Shown piece after piece: positions 10,398 to 22,420 of a DNA stretch of 64,000 nucleotides. This DNA comes from Siderastrea radians (Eukaryota > Cnidaria > Anthozoa > Scleractinia > Rhizangiidae). A program made the position numbers and the translations under genes. Position 1 is the first letter of the stretch. The number at the start of each line of letters is the position of its first letter. The notes under the pieces were generated by a model, which saw only the letters and a list, made by a program, of their open reading frames with translations, was not told where the DNA came from and did not search any database. The DNA lies in the NCBI GenBank assembly GCA_964017195.1, contig OZ024898.1, forward strand, positions 13,322,557 to 13,386,556, given 5' to 3'.

Positions 10398-12014
10398 ATG
10401 GAGATCATGAGCGGCCAAGGAGTTCAGAAGCCAAACAAAGGAGAAGCCCCAGAACACCAGGAGATAACTGATTGCGATCCCGATAAGAGAACTAGAACTT
10501 TAAGTAGGAAAGCTTTGGAGAACGCTATCCAGGAGAGGCAACGTGAGTTACATTCTCAGTTACAAGTCGCTAAAAGATGTAATGCGATCCGCCGAACAGC
10601 TAAACGAAGCATTGGATTATCACGATGTTTTGCGTGACCTCGTTGACAAATCAGGGGAGTTCAAAATAAAATTAGAAGAATTAAGGAGTCTCTACCCGCA
10701 AGACAAAGAAAAACAAATTGGGGATCAAGAAGCCACCGTAGCTAGCGAGAGCCTAACTCTCGATCAAGCCTACTTACTTATAGACAAAATAAAGAGCAGA
10801 CAATCCAACAAATTGTTGGAGACGAGATCGCGTTTATCATCACTTGCGCCGAAGCAATGGATCGAAAGCATTGACACACACATCTACCACGAGCAGCGCA
10901 GCTAGGATGAAGGCTCTCGCCAAAGCGGCAGCAGCTCGAGAAAGCGCACAATACGAAAAACTTATCACAGAAAAGGAGCACGAACGCAAGCAACGCGAAG
11001 CAGAGATTGAGCGAAAATGCGAGGAAGAGCGCGCACAATACAAAAGACTTATCGCAGAAAAGGAGCACGAATGTAAGCAACGCGAAGCGGAGATTGAGCG
11101 AGAATGCGAGGAAGAGCACGCGCAACACGAAAAAGAACTTGAGATACTCGCGGCCAACAAAAAAGTCGCAATTGCGGATGCTAAACTTAAAGCCATTCAG
11201 GACGCTGTAGATGAAGAGGAGATCGATCAAGAGCTAGATTTAAAGGAGATCCCAAATGCTAAAAGCGAAGAGAGAACGTTTGCTTGGGTTCACTCGCCCG
11301 CACACCAGGAAATCCCCCAGAGAAAACCGACATTACGCATCGGAACACTCCACTCAAAGGAATGTCCGAAGTTCCAGGTGGGAATCCGCGCGCGACCGTG
11401 AACCAGCAGGAGACTGCAAACACCAAACACTCGTTTAGCCAGCCCTTTGTCACCTCAACCCCAATAAACTTAGCAGGAAGTCATTTATTAGAGACATTAA
11501 CGTCAGTAAACCAGCAAATAGTTGCCGGACTCGCGAGACAAAACCTGCCTAAATGCCACCCAGACATTTTCAGCGGAGACCCCACGCTTTTTCACCCATG
11601 GAAAACAGCGTTTAAAGGGATGATAAGGGATGTCGACGTGTCCCCTGTCCAGGAAATTAATTACCTGCAAAGTTTTACTAGCGGTGAGCCCCAAAAACTT
11701 GTTGACAGTTATCGTAAAAGGAAACATTACGACCCTAGCGCGCTATTGAAGAATCTTTGGGAGGAGTTAGGCGTTTTGGCAGCGCAGCGACAATTACCAA
11801 TGCATTAATGGAGCAAATGCACGCGCTCGCCGCATTTAGAGAAAGCGAAAATGACAAGCTGCAGGTATTTGCTGACCTTTGCGCCAACGTAGACAGCCAA
11901 ATATCCTGCCTGCCTGCCTGGTCTCGCGTGCCTCAATTTCCCGCATGCAACACAGCCAATTGCAGCGAGGCTACCACCGTTGCTTCACGTCAATTGGGAG
12001 AAAGAGATAGCTAA
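10398..12014 (+). pseudogene. gag: BEL/Pao Gag of element B, broken by frameshifts
   Basis: The reading frame starts at the ATG at 10398, 72 bp after the LTR. It then continues in successive frames near 10555, 10860, 11310 and 11757. The parts in order are an N-terminal segment, a very charged coiled coil (11000-11200), and the DUF1759-type core (FSGDPTLFHPW, then INYLQSFTSGEP). The core ends with a FGSAATITNA segment followed by MEQMHALAAF. At least four frame changes are needed to read it through. The coiled coil contains an 84-bp tandem duplication (28 residues each, around 10946-11114). Confidence 0.8.
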
Positions 12015-12189
12015 ATACTCGGAGAAGAATGGAGACACTTACCCTGGCTTTCACGTATTCTCTAACGTCATCCAAAAACATGCCAGGATAAAAAACAACC
12101 CAAACATTAATATGGGAGCCAAACTAGCCACATCTATGATCCCAACGCCGAGTCGCGGAGGACAGAACTGAAGGGCGCTTAAAACAAAC

Positions 12190-12960
12190 GCCGACCCCAA
12201 TGGCGCGAATGCCCCAACGAAGGAGGGAGAAAAAGAGACAAAGTTATGCCCATTCCACGGCCGAGAAGGGCACAGCCCAGAAGAGTTCAAGACTTTCGGT
12301 GCTAAGACGTTGGAGGAGAAAACTGAATGGATCCTTCAGGCCGGACTCTGCTATCGCTGTTTGTCCGAAGGTCACAGAGCCAAGGACTGTAAACAAACGA
12401 TTCAGTGCAGCATATGCAAAGACAGACGTCACACCGCTCTCCTTCATAGAGAGAGACCACAGAAACCTCAAGGTGGAGAAACAGTGGATAGGACATGCAC
12501 ATCTCTATGTGGAGCTATAAAGGGCGGCGTGTCATGCAGCAAGTTGGTACTGGTTGATGTAGTCAACAAGGAGGATCTGAATAGCATTTACCGAGTTTAC
12601 GCGATCGTTGACGAACAAAGTAACTCGTCGCTGATCAGCAGCAAGCTTGCTGATAAATTAGGAGCTGTCGGCCCGGAGGAGAAGTACTACCTAACTACAT
12701 GCGGCAGTGAAAAGGAGGCAAAGTATGGACGGCGCGTGACCGGTGTAATCTTGAAATCCTTGAGTGGAGCGAAGTCAGAACTACCTATACTCTTATTGAG
12801 TGTGATAATATCCTTCGCGATAAACGGGAGATTCCAACACCGGAGATGGCTAAGAGATTCCCTCACCTTCGGGACATCGCAAACGAAATCCCACCCCTTG
12901 ATCGAAACGCTGAAATTCACCTCCTTATCGGATGAGACACCCCGGAGTTGCTGAAAGTTA
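12190..12960 (+). pseudogene. Zinc knuckles and protease of element B
   Basis: Zinc-binding clusters GLCYRCLSEGHRAKDC and CSICKDRRHTALLH precede a retropepsin-like segment (AIVDEQSNSSLIS). The latter carries the Asp-x-x-Ser/Thr-like active-site context seen in BEL/Pao proteases. The frame shifts near 12790; the downstream part (LRDKREIPTPEMAKRFPHL, then HLLIG) is recovered in another frame. An in-frame stop interrupts HLLIG-DTPELL. It joins on to the reverse transcriptase region after 12960. Confidence 0.75.
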
Positions 12961-12997
12961 GAGAGTTCAGGAACGGACCGAAAGGAGCCCCTTCCAC

Positions 12998-15900
12998 GTG
13001 TGCGCCTGTCGTACCAGTCTCCTCGCGGTCGATTCTTGGGAGAAATCAACGGAGAAAAAACATTATGAATTTGTGCCGTGCCCCAACCGATTTAGAGTGC
13101 AAGAGAGTTTTCTGGAGAAAAAGCAAAACCTAACGAACGATGTGTTCATTACGAGTCGCGAAGATAATGAAGTGAGTCTGTCTTGCAAAGACCGAAAGTT
13201 CTTACAAATCATGGAGACTGAAATACACAAAAACGGAGAAGGTAACTGGGAGATGCCACTCCCCTTTCGCCGCAAGGATCCCAAAATGCCTAACAACTGG
13301 AGCCAAGCACTTAACCGCTTAAACAGCCTCATTCGCAGCCTAAAAAGAAAGCCACAGATGGCAAAAGATTACGTGGAGTTCATGCAGAAGATTATTGAAA
13401 AGGGGCACGCCTCTCCAGTGCCAACAAAAGAGCTAACAAAGTCTCAATCCGGCAAAGTGTGGTATCTTCCGCACTTCGGAGTTTATCACCCTAAGAAGCC
13501 AATGCAAATAAGAGTGGTGTTCGACTCATCAGCCGAACATGGTGGTGTATCGCTCAACAGAGAGCTACTATCAGGACCGGACCTCATGAACAGTCTGTTG
13601 GGAGTACTAATTTCGTTTTAGGAGGGAGACAACAGCGTCATGTGTGACATTGAGCAGATGTTTCATTCCTTTCAAGTCGATCCAATGCACAGAGATTTCT
13701 TACGTTTCCTCTGGTAAGAAGACAACACACCGGGAAAGCAGATAATCGAGTATCGAATGAACGTTCACCTCTTTGGTAACAGACCAAGCCCAGCTGTAGC
13801 TACGTTTGGCTTAAGAAAGACTGCAGCTGACGGCGAGGAGGAGTTTGGAGAGGAGGCCGCTGAATTCGTACACCGCAATTTCTATGTTGACGATGGCCTA
13901 GCATCACGGCCCACTGCCCAGCAAGCAATCGATCTTGTCACTTCGACTCAAGCGATGTTAGCGACTGCCAACCTTAGGCTTCACAAGGTAATGTCTAACA
14001 CAGTCGAGGTGATGGAGGCCTTCCCAACCGAAGATAGGGGTAAAGGAGTACGAGATCTGGATCTTCGCCACGACAGCCTGCCCGCACAGCTCTCGCTCGG
14101 AGTCTATTGGAACCTTGAGGAAGACACTTTCACCTTCAAGGTCTGCCTTCCCGATAAACCTTTCACGCGAAGAGGAGTACTATCAGTGGTCAACTCGATA
14201 TACGACCCATTAGGCCTGGCAGTACCAGTACTTTTGGAAGGGAAATTATTGCTGCAACAGCTAGTTCTTATGGGAAAGAAGAACAATACTGATACACCTC
14301 TAGGATGGGACGATCCCCTACCAGACACACTACTGTCGCAGTGGCAACGATGGAGAAACTCGTTACTGCATTTGGAGAAAGTTTCAGTCCCCCGCTGTTA
14401 CCACCCCGCTGATTTCGGCGAAATCGTCCGAAGGGAGATTCATGCGTTTTCAGACGCTAGCAAGGATGCAATAGGAGCTTCAGTATACCTGCGCCTATTT
14501 AACGAGAAGGATGAAATCTGCACAGCCTTGCTCTTCGGACAGTCTAAAGTGGCGCCCGTTCAGACTACGAGCATTCCTCGCCTGGAGTTGTGTGCCGCTG
14601 TCTTAGCTTCGCAAGCGGTTGCCAAGATCACAAAGGAGATAGATATGGAGATCCATGCAATCACCTTTTACACGGACTCGAAAGTCGTTCTCGGGTACAT
14701 CCAAAATGAGAGCCGGGGATTCTATGTTTACGTCGCTAACCGCGTCCAAATAATCCAGAGGATTTCTAGCCCCAGCCAGTGGAGGTACGTTGATACGAGC
14801 AAGAACCTTGCGGACCTAAGCACAGGTTGCTTGAACGCGCAAAATCTCGCAGGATCAGACTGGCTGACCGGACCGAGTTTCCTGAATACCCCACCGAGTA
14901 TGGCAGAGGAAGAACAGGAGAAGTTCCCGCTAAATGAAAATGACCCCGACGTGCACAAGGAAACAGTAAACCTGAAAATGCAAACAGACAGACGCCATGG
15001 CATTGGAGCGGAAAGGTTCCTACGCTTCTCGAGTCTTTATTCCCTACAACGTGCAATCGCAAATCTCGTTGTAGTTATCAAGGAGTTTAAACGGAGGAAG
15101 ACTAAAAACCAAGAGAAAAAGGAGTCAAAATCATGCAACGCCAAGAACACTCTCTTGCCGCGGCAAATTACAGCAAAGGAACTGCAGGAGGCCATGACAG
15201 TTATAATTCAAGCTGTACAGAGAGAAAGCTTTTCAGAGGAATTGAAGTTGAACCGGAGGCTACTGGAGAACAATGAGGAGATCAAGGGGAGGAAACGCGC
15301 CCGCAAGAGTTCCTCGCTATACCGCTTAGATCCCTTTTTTGATAGTAACAGCATTCTACGCGTCGGCGGCCGTCTACGACACGCGACCTTGGAGTACGGA
15401 GAAAAGCATCCTGTACTGTTACCAAAAAAACACCACATCGCTGACTTGGTAACATGTCACTACCATAGACAAGTCCACCATCAAGGTCGCCAGATTACAC
15501 ACGGTGCTATCCGCCAATCCGGATATTGGTTAATCGGAGGCCATAAAACTGTAGCAAAGGAACTGAGCAGGTGCGTGACTTGCAAAAAGCTGAGGGGACC
15601 AGTCCTAGAACAGCGCATGGCCGATTTACCAGCTGACAAGACAGAGGTCGCTCCGCCCTTTACAAACGTTGGTTTCGACGTTTTTGGCCCCTGGACGGTG
15701 CATACGCGGAAGACACGCAGAGGCACTACCAATTCTAAATGTTGGGAACTGGTATTCACATGCCTAACTAGTAGAGCGGTTCACATTGAAGTATTAGAGT
15801 CCATGGATACAAGTTCCTTTATCTGTGCTCTAAGGAGATTCTTTGCACTTCGCGGTCCTGCTTCCCTTCTCAGGTGCGACCGGGGAACCAATTTCATTGG

Positions 15901-16603
15901 AGGAAAATCGGAGCTGGAGGACGCCCTGAAAGAGATGGACCAGTGCAAGGTGGAGATTTACGTTAAAGATCAGGGGTGCGAGTGGATATTCAACCCACAT
16001 TGTGCCTCGCACTTTGGGGGCGCTTGGGAGCACCAAATAGGAACCATTTGACGCGTGCTGGACGCAATGTTTGCAGAGCTTGGCAGTGCACAACTTACCC
16101 ATGAAGTTCTCGTAACGCTCATGGCAGAGGTGTCTGCGATAGTCAACCCTCGCCCCATATCCACAATACCAATGGATACAGATGAGCCACAACCACTATC
16201 ACCCTCTATGCTCTTGATCCTGAAGACACGCCCACTCGGTCCACCACCTGGCCTCTTTGTTCCACCCGATGTTTACGCCCAATGCCGCTGGAGACGTGTC
16301 CAGTACCTCGCGGATCAATCCTGGATAAGATGGAGGTGCGAGTACTTACAGAACATACAGACCAGAACCAAGTGGGAGGAGCCAAAGAGAAATCTACACG
16401 CAGGAGACGTAGTTCTCGTTAAAGAAGAGGGAGCCTACAGAAACGACTGGCCCATGGGTAGAGTAACGGAAGCCATCAGGAGCGATGATGGTCAAGTCAG
16501 GAAATCCCAAGTGGAGATGTTCAGAGAAGGCAAGAAGAAAACATTCTTGCGACCAATTAAGGAGCTGATCCTACTCGTGCCTACAGCACCTGAGAGCAAG
16601 TGA
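12998..16603 (+). pseudogene. pol: BEL/Pao Pol of element B: RT, RNase H, integrase, C-terminal tail
   Basis: One reading frame runs from 12998 to 16603, interrupted by TAG at 13619-13621, TAA at 13715-13717 and TGA at 16049-16051. Domains in order: RT fingers (RVVFDSSAEHGG) and the RT catalytic motif YVDD near 13883; an RNase H segment (HAFSDASKDA, then FYTDSK); an integrase zinc-binding H-H-C-C region (HRQVHHQGR, then CVTCKKLRG); and the integrase core with the first Asp in NVGFDVFGPW, the second in RCDRGTNF and the Glu in GGAWEHQ. A DUF5641-like tail ends at PESK. The catalytic residues survive, so the three nonsense codons are the main damage. Confidence 0.92.
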
Positions 16604-16691
16604 GTCGCGTCCCTAGACGCAAACGTAACCCACTGACCAGAGTCGGAGATACAGTTACAGGAGCAAGGATTGAGCATCCTTGGGCAAGGAG

Positions 16692-17244
16692 TGTGACGTT
16701 ATCCGTGAACAAAGACTCTTGGACTTATTCAAGGACTGCTTGTTTTTGCTTAATAGTAGCTTTGTTTTATTTTATTACGTGATCACCGAATATCCGGTTT
16801 TTGGCTAGCCGTACAAAGCTTTATTCATTTTTATTTCCTTTACAAGTCAGAGAGGTATGCATTAGAATAGTTTTTCCCAAGCACGTTTATTCAGTTGTAA
16901 GGAGTCACTCTCACTGTAAGGAGCTATCAGAGTAATTACAACTGTAGGAGTTTTGGAGTCCTTTTAACCCGCGGAGTCAAGATCAGACGTAAGTCACGCT
17001 TGTAAATTTTGTAGTTTCTTTTTCTTTGTCTTATTTCACGGAGCAAAATTGTAGTTCTTGTTTCCTTTAACTTAGAAATCGCACATTTTCTCTTCTAGTT
17101 TTCACCCCAAGTGCTGTAAATAGTCGGACTAGCCTGATTCTAATAAACGAGTTAAATCTTGCTGACCGCCTAGTACTTCACTGTGGTTGACCTGGCGAAC
17201 TCCAGTGCCTAACACCACGCGTCTACGACACTGGGAACGCGACA
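16692..17244 (+). repeat. Right LTR of element B
   Basis: 553 bp, paired with the left LTR. It is followed at once by the TSD CTGGT and the resumed coding sequence of element A. Confidence 0.95.
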
Positions 17245-17249
17245 CTGGT

Positions 17250-20200
17250 TCCTTTGTTCTTAAAGAGCTTACAGCTAGCTTAGGTGTAAAGGGCATTGAT
17301 ATGCAGTTGATGGTAAAGACCGTCAATGGTACGAAGTTACATGACACTGAAGTTTTAAATGACTTAATCGTTACGAACTTGAATAGTGACAATACCTTGC
17401 AACTGCCGAATATATTCACCAAAGAAGATCTGTCTACGTGTGAAGATATGCCTACGCCTGAACTTGCCTATCGTTGGGAACACCTCAAGCGCATAGCGAC
17501 AGACCTACCACCACAGTTGCCTGACGCCAAGATCGCTCTGCTGATTGGTTCAAACTGTCTGAAAGCCCTTGAACCATTAGATATATTAGCTAGTCAAGAT
17601 GGCGGTCCCTTTGCTATTAAGATGTTCGCTGGATGGGCTATAGTAGGCCCCCTTTACATGCCCAACAAAGAGCTGCCAACGATGAGTTGCAATAGAGTGG
17701 CTGCTAAGGAAGTTGGTTCTGGTAGACACCTTGATCATCACTTCATGGTAGAGAATAAAGTCAGAGAAGTTGTCACTCCACAAGCGCTGAACAAGATGTT
17801 CTAGTTAGATTTCAGCGAGAGAACTGAATAGAAGAGGCTAGAGTACTCACAAGATGACAAGAAGTTTCTCAAGATAGTTAACCAGGGTATTCGCCACACA
17901 GAGGATAATCACTACGAGATTCCTCTTCCTTTCTGGCGCGATGATCCTCACTTTCCTGGAAACAAAGAGCAAGTCCTTCAAAGAGCATATTGGTTGAAGA
18001 AAAGGCTTATCAGAAGTGAGACGTTTTACAAGGACTAGGTTAATTTCATGAACACGATCATCGCCAAGGGATTTTCTAGGAAAGTCCCGTCAGATCTTCT
18101 TTCTGCAAAGACAGGCCGAGTTTGGTACATACCCCACCATGGCGTTTACCATGCGAAAAAAACCGAACAAGATCCGGGTTGTATTCGACTGTAGCGCCAG
18201 ATTTAGAGGCACATTGCTGAACGACCAACTGTTTCAAGGACCTGACCTGACAAATAGACTAGTGGGAGTACTAACAAGATTTCGCCAAGAACCAGTCGCT
18301 TTCATGGGTGATATCGATGCAATGTTTCACCAAGTCCGGGTTCCAGAGGGCCAGCGTGACTTCCTTCGTTTCTTATGGTGGCCCGAAGGAGATTAGACGC
18401 GAAATCTTGAAGAGTACCAGATGAACGTCCACCTGTTTGGTGCGGTGTCCTCACCAAGTTGCTCGAACTTTGCATTACGAAAGACAGCCGATGACACTGA
18501 GATTGTTGGAGCAGAAACCGACCCCTGATGTGCTGAGGAAGAACTTTTATGTTGACGACTGTCTTCGTTCTGAAGAACTGAAGAGTCTGCTATCCAACGA
18601 ATAAGTGGTGTTTGTGATGCTTGTGCCCATGGAGGTTTTAATCTGGCAAAGTTCGTTAGTAACGGTAGAACCGTGTTGGAAAGTGTCCCAGAGGAAGCAC
18701 GTGCTCAAGGAGTTAAATCATTAGAGTTGGGCGATTGCTTCCTTCCTGTTGAGAGAGAGCTCTTGGTGTACAATGGGCTGTCGAATCGGACACATTTGGT
18801 TTTAGGATTATTGTGAAAGACCAGCCATTGACACAACGAGGAATACTGTCTACAATTTCTTCCGTATACGATCCCTTGGTGCATGTGCATGGCCTTGACC
18901 TCCTAATGACCTGGACGATATATCGGTCAGTGATCCTGAAGTCAAGAAGGTCCAAGTGCACAGTATAGACCTCAACGAGGGTACAGACCTTCTGACAAGA
19001 CTTGCACGTTTTTCGGATTGGTACCGAATGAAACGATCCATACCATGGATACTTCGTCTTAAGACAAACTCAAGTAAGAAGTCGTTGTCACCAAAGGTTG
19101 TCGCAAATAGAGAAGGGCATACAGCAGGCTTAAGAGACAATCCCTTGAAAGTGGAAGAACTGGAAAAAGCTGAAAGGTCATTCTAAAGCTGGTGCAAAGC
19201 AACGCATTTCCTACAGAAATTAAAACTTGAAGCAGATTCAACGTGAAGATTGCAAGAACGACCGCAATTTTGCAAAGGCTAGAAAGTCTGCAATTAAGAA
19301 AACCAGTTCCTTATATCACCTCGATCCATTTCTCGACCAGGATGGTTTAATTCGTGTCGGAGATCGACTAAGTAAATCTCAAGAGTTAGCAGAAGATTTT
19401 AAGCATCCAGTGATCCTCCCGAGGAAGAGTTTTGTCTTTAACCTCATAGTTAGAGACGCTCACAAGAGAGTTGCTCACGCTAGCAGAGGTATCACTCTAA
19501 ACGAACTAAGAAGTCAATATTGGATTGTCAATGCAAATTCCGTTGTGAGACATCTCATCTCCAAGTGCGTGGTCTGTCGTCGTCTTAGTGGACGAGCAGG
19601 TGAACAGAAAATAGCCGACCTTCCTGAAGAGCGAATAACGCCTGCCCCTCCGTTTACGTATTGCGGCATTGACTACTTTGGTCCCTTCCTCATCAAACAA
19701 GGAAGAAAAGAGGTAAAACGCTATGGGGTACTACTTACCTGTTTGGCCAGCCGAGCAGTGCACATTGAAACAGCAGACTCGCTGGAAACAGATTCCTTCA
19801 TGAACGCTCTTCGGCGATTCGTAAATAGAAGAGGACCAGTTCATGAAATCAGATCAGATCAGGGGACCAAGAACAAGCTAAAGAAAGCCTTAGAAGAAAT
19901 GGACCAAAGCGCAATCCAAAGGAGTCTTTGCAGAGACTTCAAAGCCGATTGGATAATCCAATGGAAGCAGAATCCTCCAGCGGCGTCCCATATGGGTGGC
20001 GTCTGGGAGCGCAAAATACGGTCCATTCGATCAATTCTATCTGCATTGATGCGAGATTTTGGCCACACCCTCGATGATGAGTCGTTTAGTACCCGCTAAC
20101 AGAGGTTGAATGCATTATTAACAGCTGACCGCTAACCATACCGTCGAGCGATCCCGAAGATTTGGATCCTCTTACACCAAACCACATTTTAACTTCCAAA

Positions 20201-20554
20201 TCAAGAGTCATAATGCCGCCACCTGGAAATTTTCAGAGAACTGACGTTTATCTTCGAAAAAGGTGGAAGCGCGTCCAATACCTCTCTAATGTGTTCTGGA
20301 CTAGGTGGAGGAAAGAATACGCGCAAAGTTTGCAACAGAGTGAAATGCAATCTTTCTAGAAGAAATTTAGAAAAAGGAGATCTAGTACTAATCATCAACA
20401 AGCGAGTGGCAAGGAACGTCTGGAGCTTAGGTTGAGTTATCGAGGTGTACCCAGGTGGAGATGGTCAAGTTCGGTCCGCCAAGGTTGCCACCAGTATGAA
20501 GAAGCTAGATCGTCCGATCGACAAACTCGTGTTAGTCTTAGAGAATGAAGAGTA
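17250..20554 (+). pseudogene. pol: BEL/Pao Pol of element A (protease remainder, RT, integrase), decayed
   Basis: The protease continues as SFVLKELTAS to a stop at 17804. Reverse transcriptase is then readable in pieces across frames: [22 protein letters not shown] and, at 18139-18396, [10 protein letters not shown] with [10 protein letters not shown]. The segment around the YVDD-equivalent (YVDDC near 18550) is heavily damaged. A clean integrase frame runs at 19227-20099: zinc-binding HKRVAHASRG and CVVCRRLSG, core Asp in YCGIDYFGPF, second Asp in IRSDQGTKN, Glu in GGVWERK. The DUF5641-like tail is split at 20162-20554. At least six stops or frame changes show it is long inactive. Confidence 0.88.
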
Positions 20555-20667
20555 AGACCAGGGACATCCCCACCACAGGAGTCACAAAACATGAACTTTG
20601 TTTTTTTAACCGTTTTTAAGTGTTAAGAACATTGAACTTAAGAGTTAAAACTCTTAGGGGAGCCAGA

Positions 20668-21216
20668 TGTTGCTCCCACATTTGACTTTGTCTCATTGAT
20701 GTTATTTTGCATGTCATTTCTTTGTTTTCGTTACTTCATTGTTTTCGTTCTCCTGCGTGTTTTCGTGGCATTTATATTCTGCTAGGTTTTTTTATGCATA
20801 ATTTCGCTTTGTTTCGTTTTGTTATTTGTGTAAGTTTCACCGTTAGCTTGGCCATTCGTCTTTAAGGTTTAGTATCGTTCACTACATCCGATCGCATCTC
20901 AAGGATTATAATTTCTCATCATTTGTTCCTGTAGCCATACAACGTTTATAAGTGTCTTTTCTTGTTGTCTTTATAGTATCGTTTGTTTTCTTGTCGCTTT
21001 CTTTTTATTTTATCGTAATTTGTTATTTTTGTGTTTGTTTTTTTTAGCAACCATAATAAACTTGTGAACATACGGTACGCGTCTGGAAATATCCCGCGTG
21101 CATACATATCCTGCTGTAGCTAAAGACGTGCTCTTTTCAACATTTAAATACAAATATCTCAACGCAGAATTTTTAACTTTTCTTAAATTCGCGACATATT
21201 GTACTCGACAGCGACA
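20668..21216 (+). repeat. Candidate 3' LTR of element A
   Basis: After the end of pol comes a purine-rich AGGGGAGCCAGA (a possible polypurine tract). The sequence then starts TGTTGCTCC and ends CAGCGACA, similar to the GCGACA end of element B's LTR. AATAAACT near 21055 could be a polyadenylation signal. No partner is seen upstream of 7357, so the limits are inferred. Confidence 0.4.
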
Positions 21217-22210
21217 GTGTGTCATTTAGACTTATGTATTAAAAAATGGGGCTAACTGTGCTTGTTTAGGAGAAAACGATAATTTCTCTGAACAGCTCAG
21301 CTTTCATAGAAAACCTATCAAGTTTCAAAATTGCGTGTGTTCGTGCGCATGCTAATCAGGCAAAAAATGATGTGCACAAAGTATGCGTAATGCATTTGAA
21401 TGGAATCACCTTAAGGCATTTAACAACTGACTGCTCAATGTGTGGTTCCAGAAAATATCCATACCGCCCCCACGGATGGTCAATGGAAATTCCTAGGGGG
21501 TGGGGGGGCTAAGAGGTAGAAATTTCCGAGGGGTATGGGGGTGCTAACGCGAATAATTTTCCAGGGTTCTCCACAAACGACGCGAAGTGTGCTAGACAAA
21601 CGTACCTGAATTTTTTATTTGTAGCGCCATAAAATTTGAAACAGATGCCCTTTCCAAAAAGAAATTCAAGATGTTGGTCTCAAACGTCTTTTTCTTTGCT
21701 GAGAGATCGCGGTCATCCTTCGGAGGAAGCATAATTCACTTCATTTTCGCACGCTCTGCACGCGAGATAAATCAAGATGGCCGCCCGTAGCAAATTGGTA
21801 CCCAGATCCCTAGGTCTCATCTCTACCGGAAGAAAACATAATTCTACACCGGAAGTTTATATTTTCTTTATTAACTTTAACTGTCAATCCTCAGCAGATC
21901 TGTAAAATTTAAACGTGCAAAATTATACACAAAGCGAGCACTAAAAAGATTTAAAAACTCATGAACATTTTCATCGAGAAACCTTTTTCTTAGAAATTAG
22001 TACTTTTCTTGTATCTCTGAGTTTATATTGTTGGGCAATTACAACACCCACTGAGATTGATGAGTCCTTTTACGACCTGAACAAAACGTACAAAACAACT
22101 TAATGACCTTAATGCGAAAATTATTGATAAAAGAGCCGAAGTATTTAAGGTAAACAGGGTAGTTAACGTATTGCTTGCGAAATACATTCGAAACCTAGAG
22201 GATTCACCGC

Positions 22211-22420
22211 TTAGCTTATGGATTCATCGCTATCGCTCTCGGAAGGCTGGCTTTCAACTTTCAAAAAATTTTTTCGAGCTTCCGTCGCTTTCCTAAGGGC
22301 ATCCTGGGCCCTTCTGAGTTCTGCCATCTGAGCATCTAAGTCTTTCTCAATCTTATCTACTCTGGCGGAGGCTAGTTTTCGTTCAGACTTGTTTGTGCTG
22401 TCCAGAAATTCCTCCCTGGC
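22211..22420 (-). pseudogene. C-terminal tail of an unknown minus-strand gene
   Basis: On the minus strand a frame runs from 22420 to a TAA at 22211-22213, about 69 codons, with no Met near its start. It reads as a charged coiled coil (VDKIEKDLDAQMAELRRAQD) ending in an acidic serine tail (SESDSDESIS). Its upstream part should lie to the right. There the sequence instead becomes the plus-strand SAP gene, so a deletion has probably joined the two. I cannot name the family. Confidence 0.5.

Larger units (their letters stand above)
9779..17244 (+). mobile_element. Inner BEL/Pao LTR retrotransposon B, complete with both LTRs
   Basis: A 7466-bp element bounded by LTRs that start TGTGACG and end GCGACA. 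A perfect 5-bp TSD, CTGGT, lies at 9774-9778 and 17245-17249. It inserted in the same orientation into the protease region of element A. It encodes Gag, zinc knuckles, protease, reverse transcriptase, RNase H and integrase in BEL/Pao order. Every coding module carries lesions (several Gag frameshifts, three nonsense codons in pol), so it cannot make its own proteins. A purine-rich stretch just before the right LTR (GGGCAAGGAG) is a plausible polypurine tract. Confidence 0.95.
7313..21216 (+). mobile_element. Outer BEL/Pao LTR retrotransposon A, interrupted by element B
   Basis: Gag, zinc knuckles and the start of a protease lie at 7357-9778. Protease, reverse transcriptase, integrase and the DUF5641-like tail continue at 17250-20554. 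The order is the BEL/Pao order. Element B occupies 9779-17244. The codons around the junction (DNCSTG, then SFVLKE) rejoin in frame when B and one copy of its 5-bp TSD are removed. The 5' LTR is missing; a candidate 3' LTR follows the coding region. Numerous frameshifts and stops in pol show that A is older and dead. Confidence 0.85.

Noticed and set aside
10778..11230. Cysteine/leucine-rich minus-strand frames
   Set aside because: Shadows of the Glu/Lys-rich coiled coil on the plus strand.
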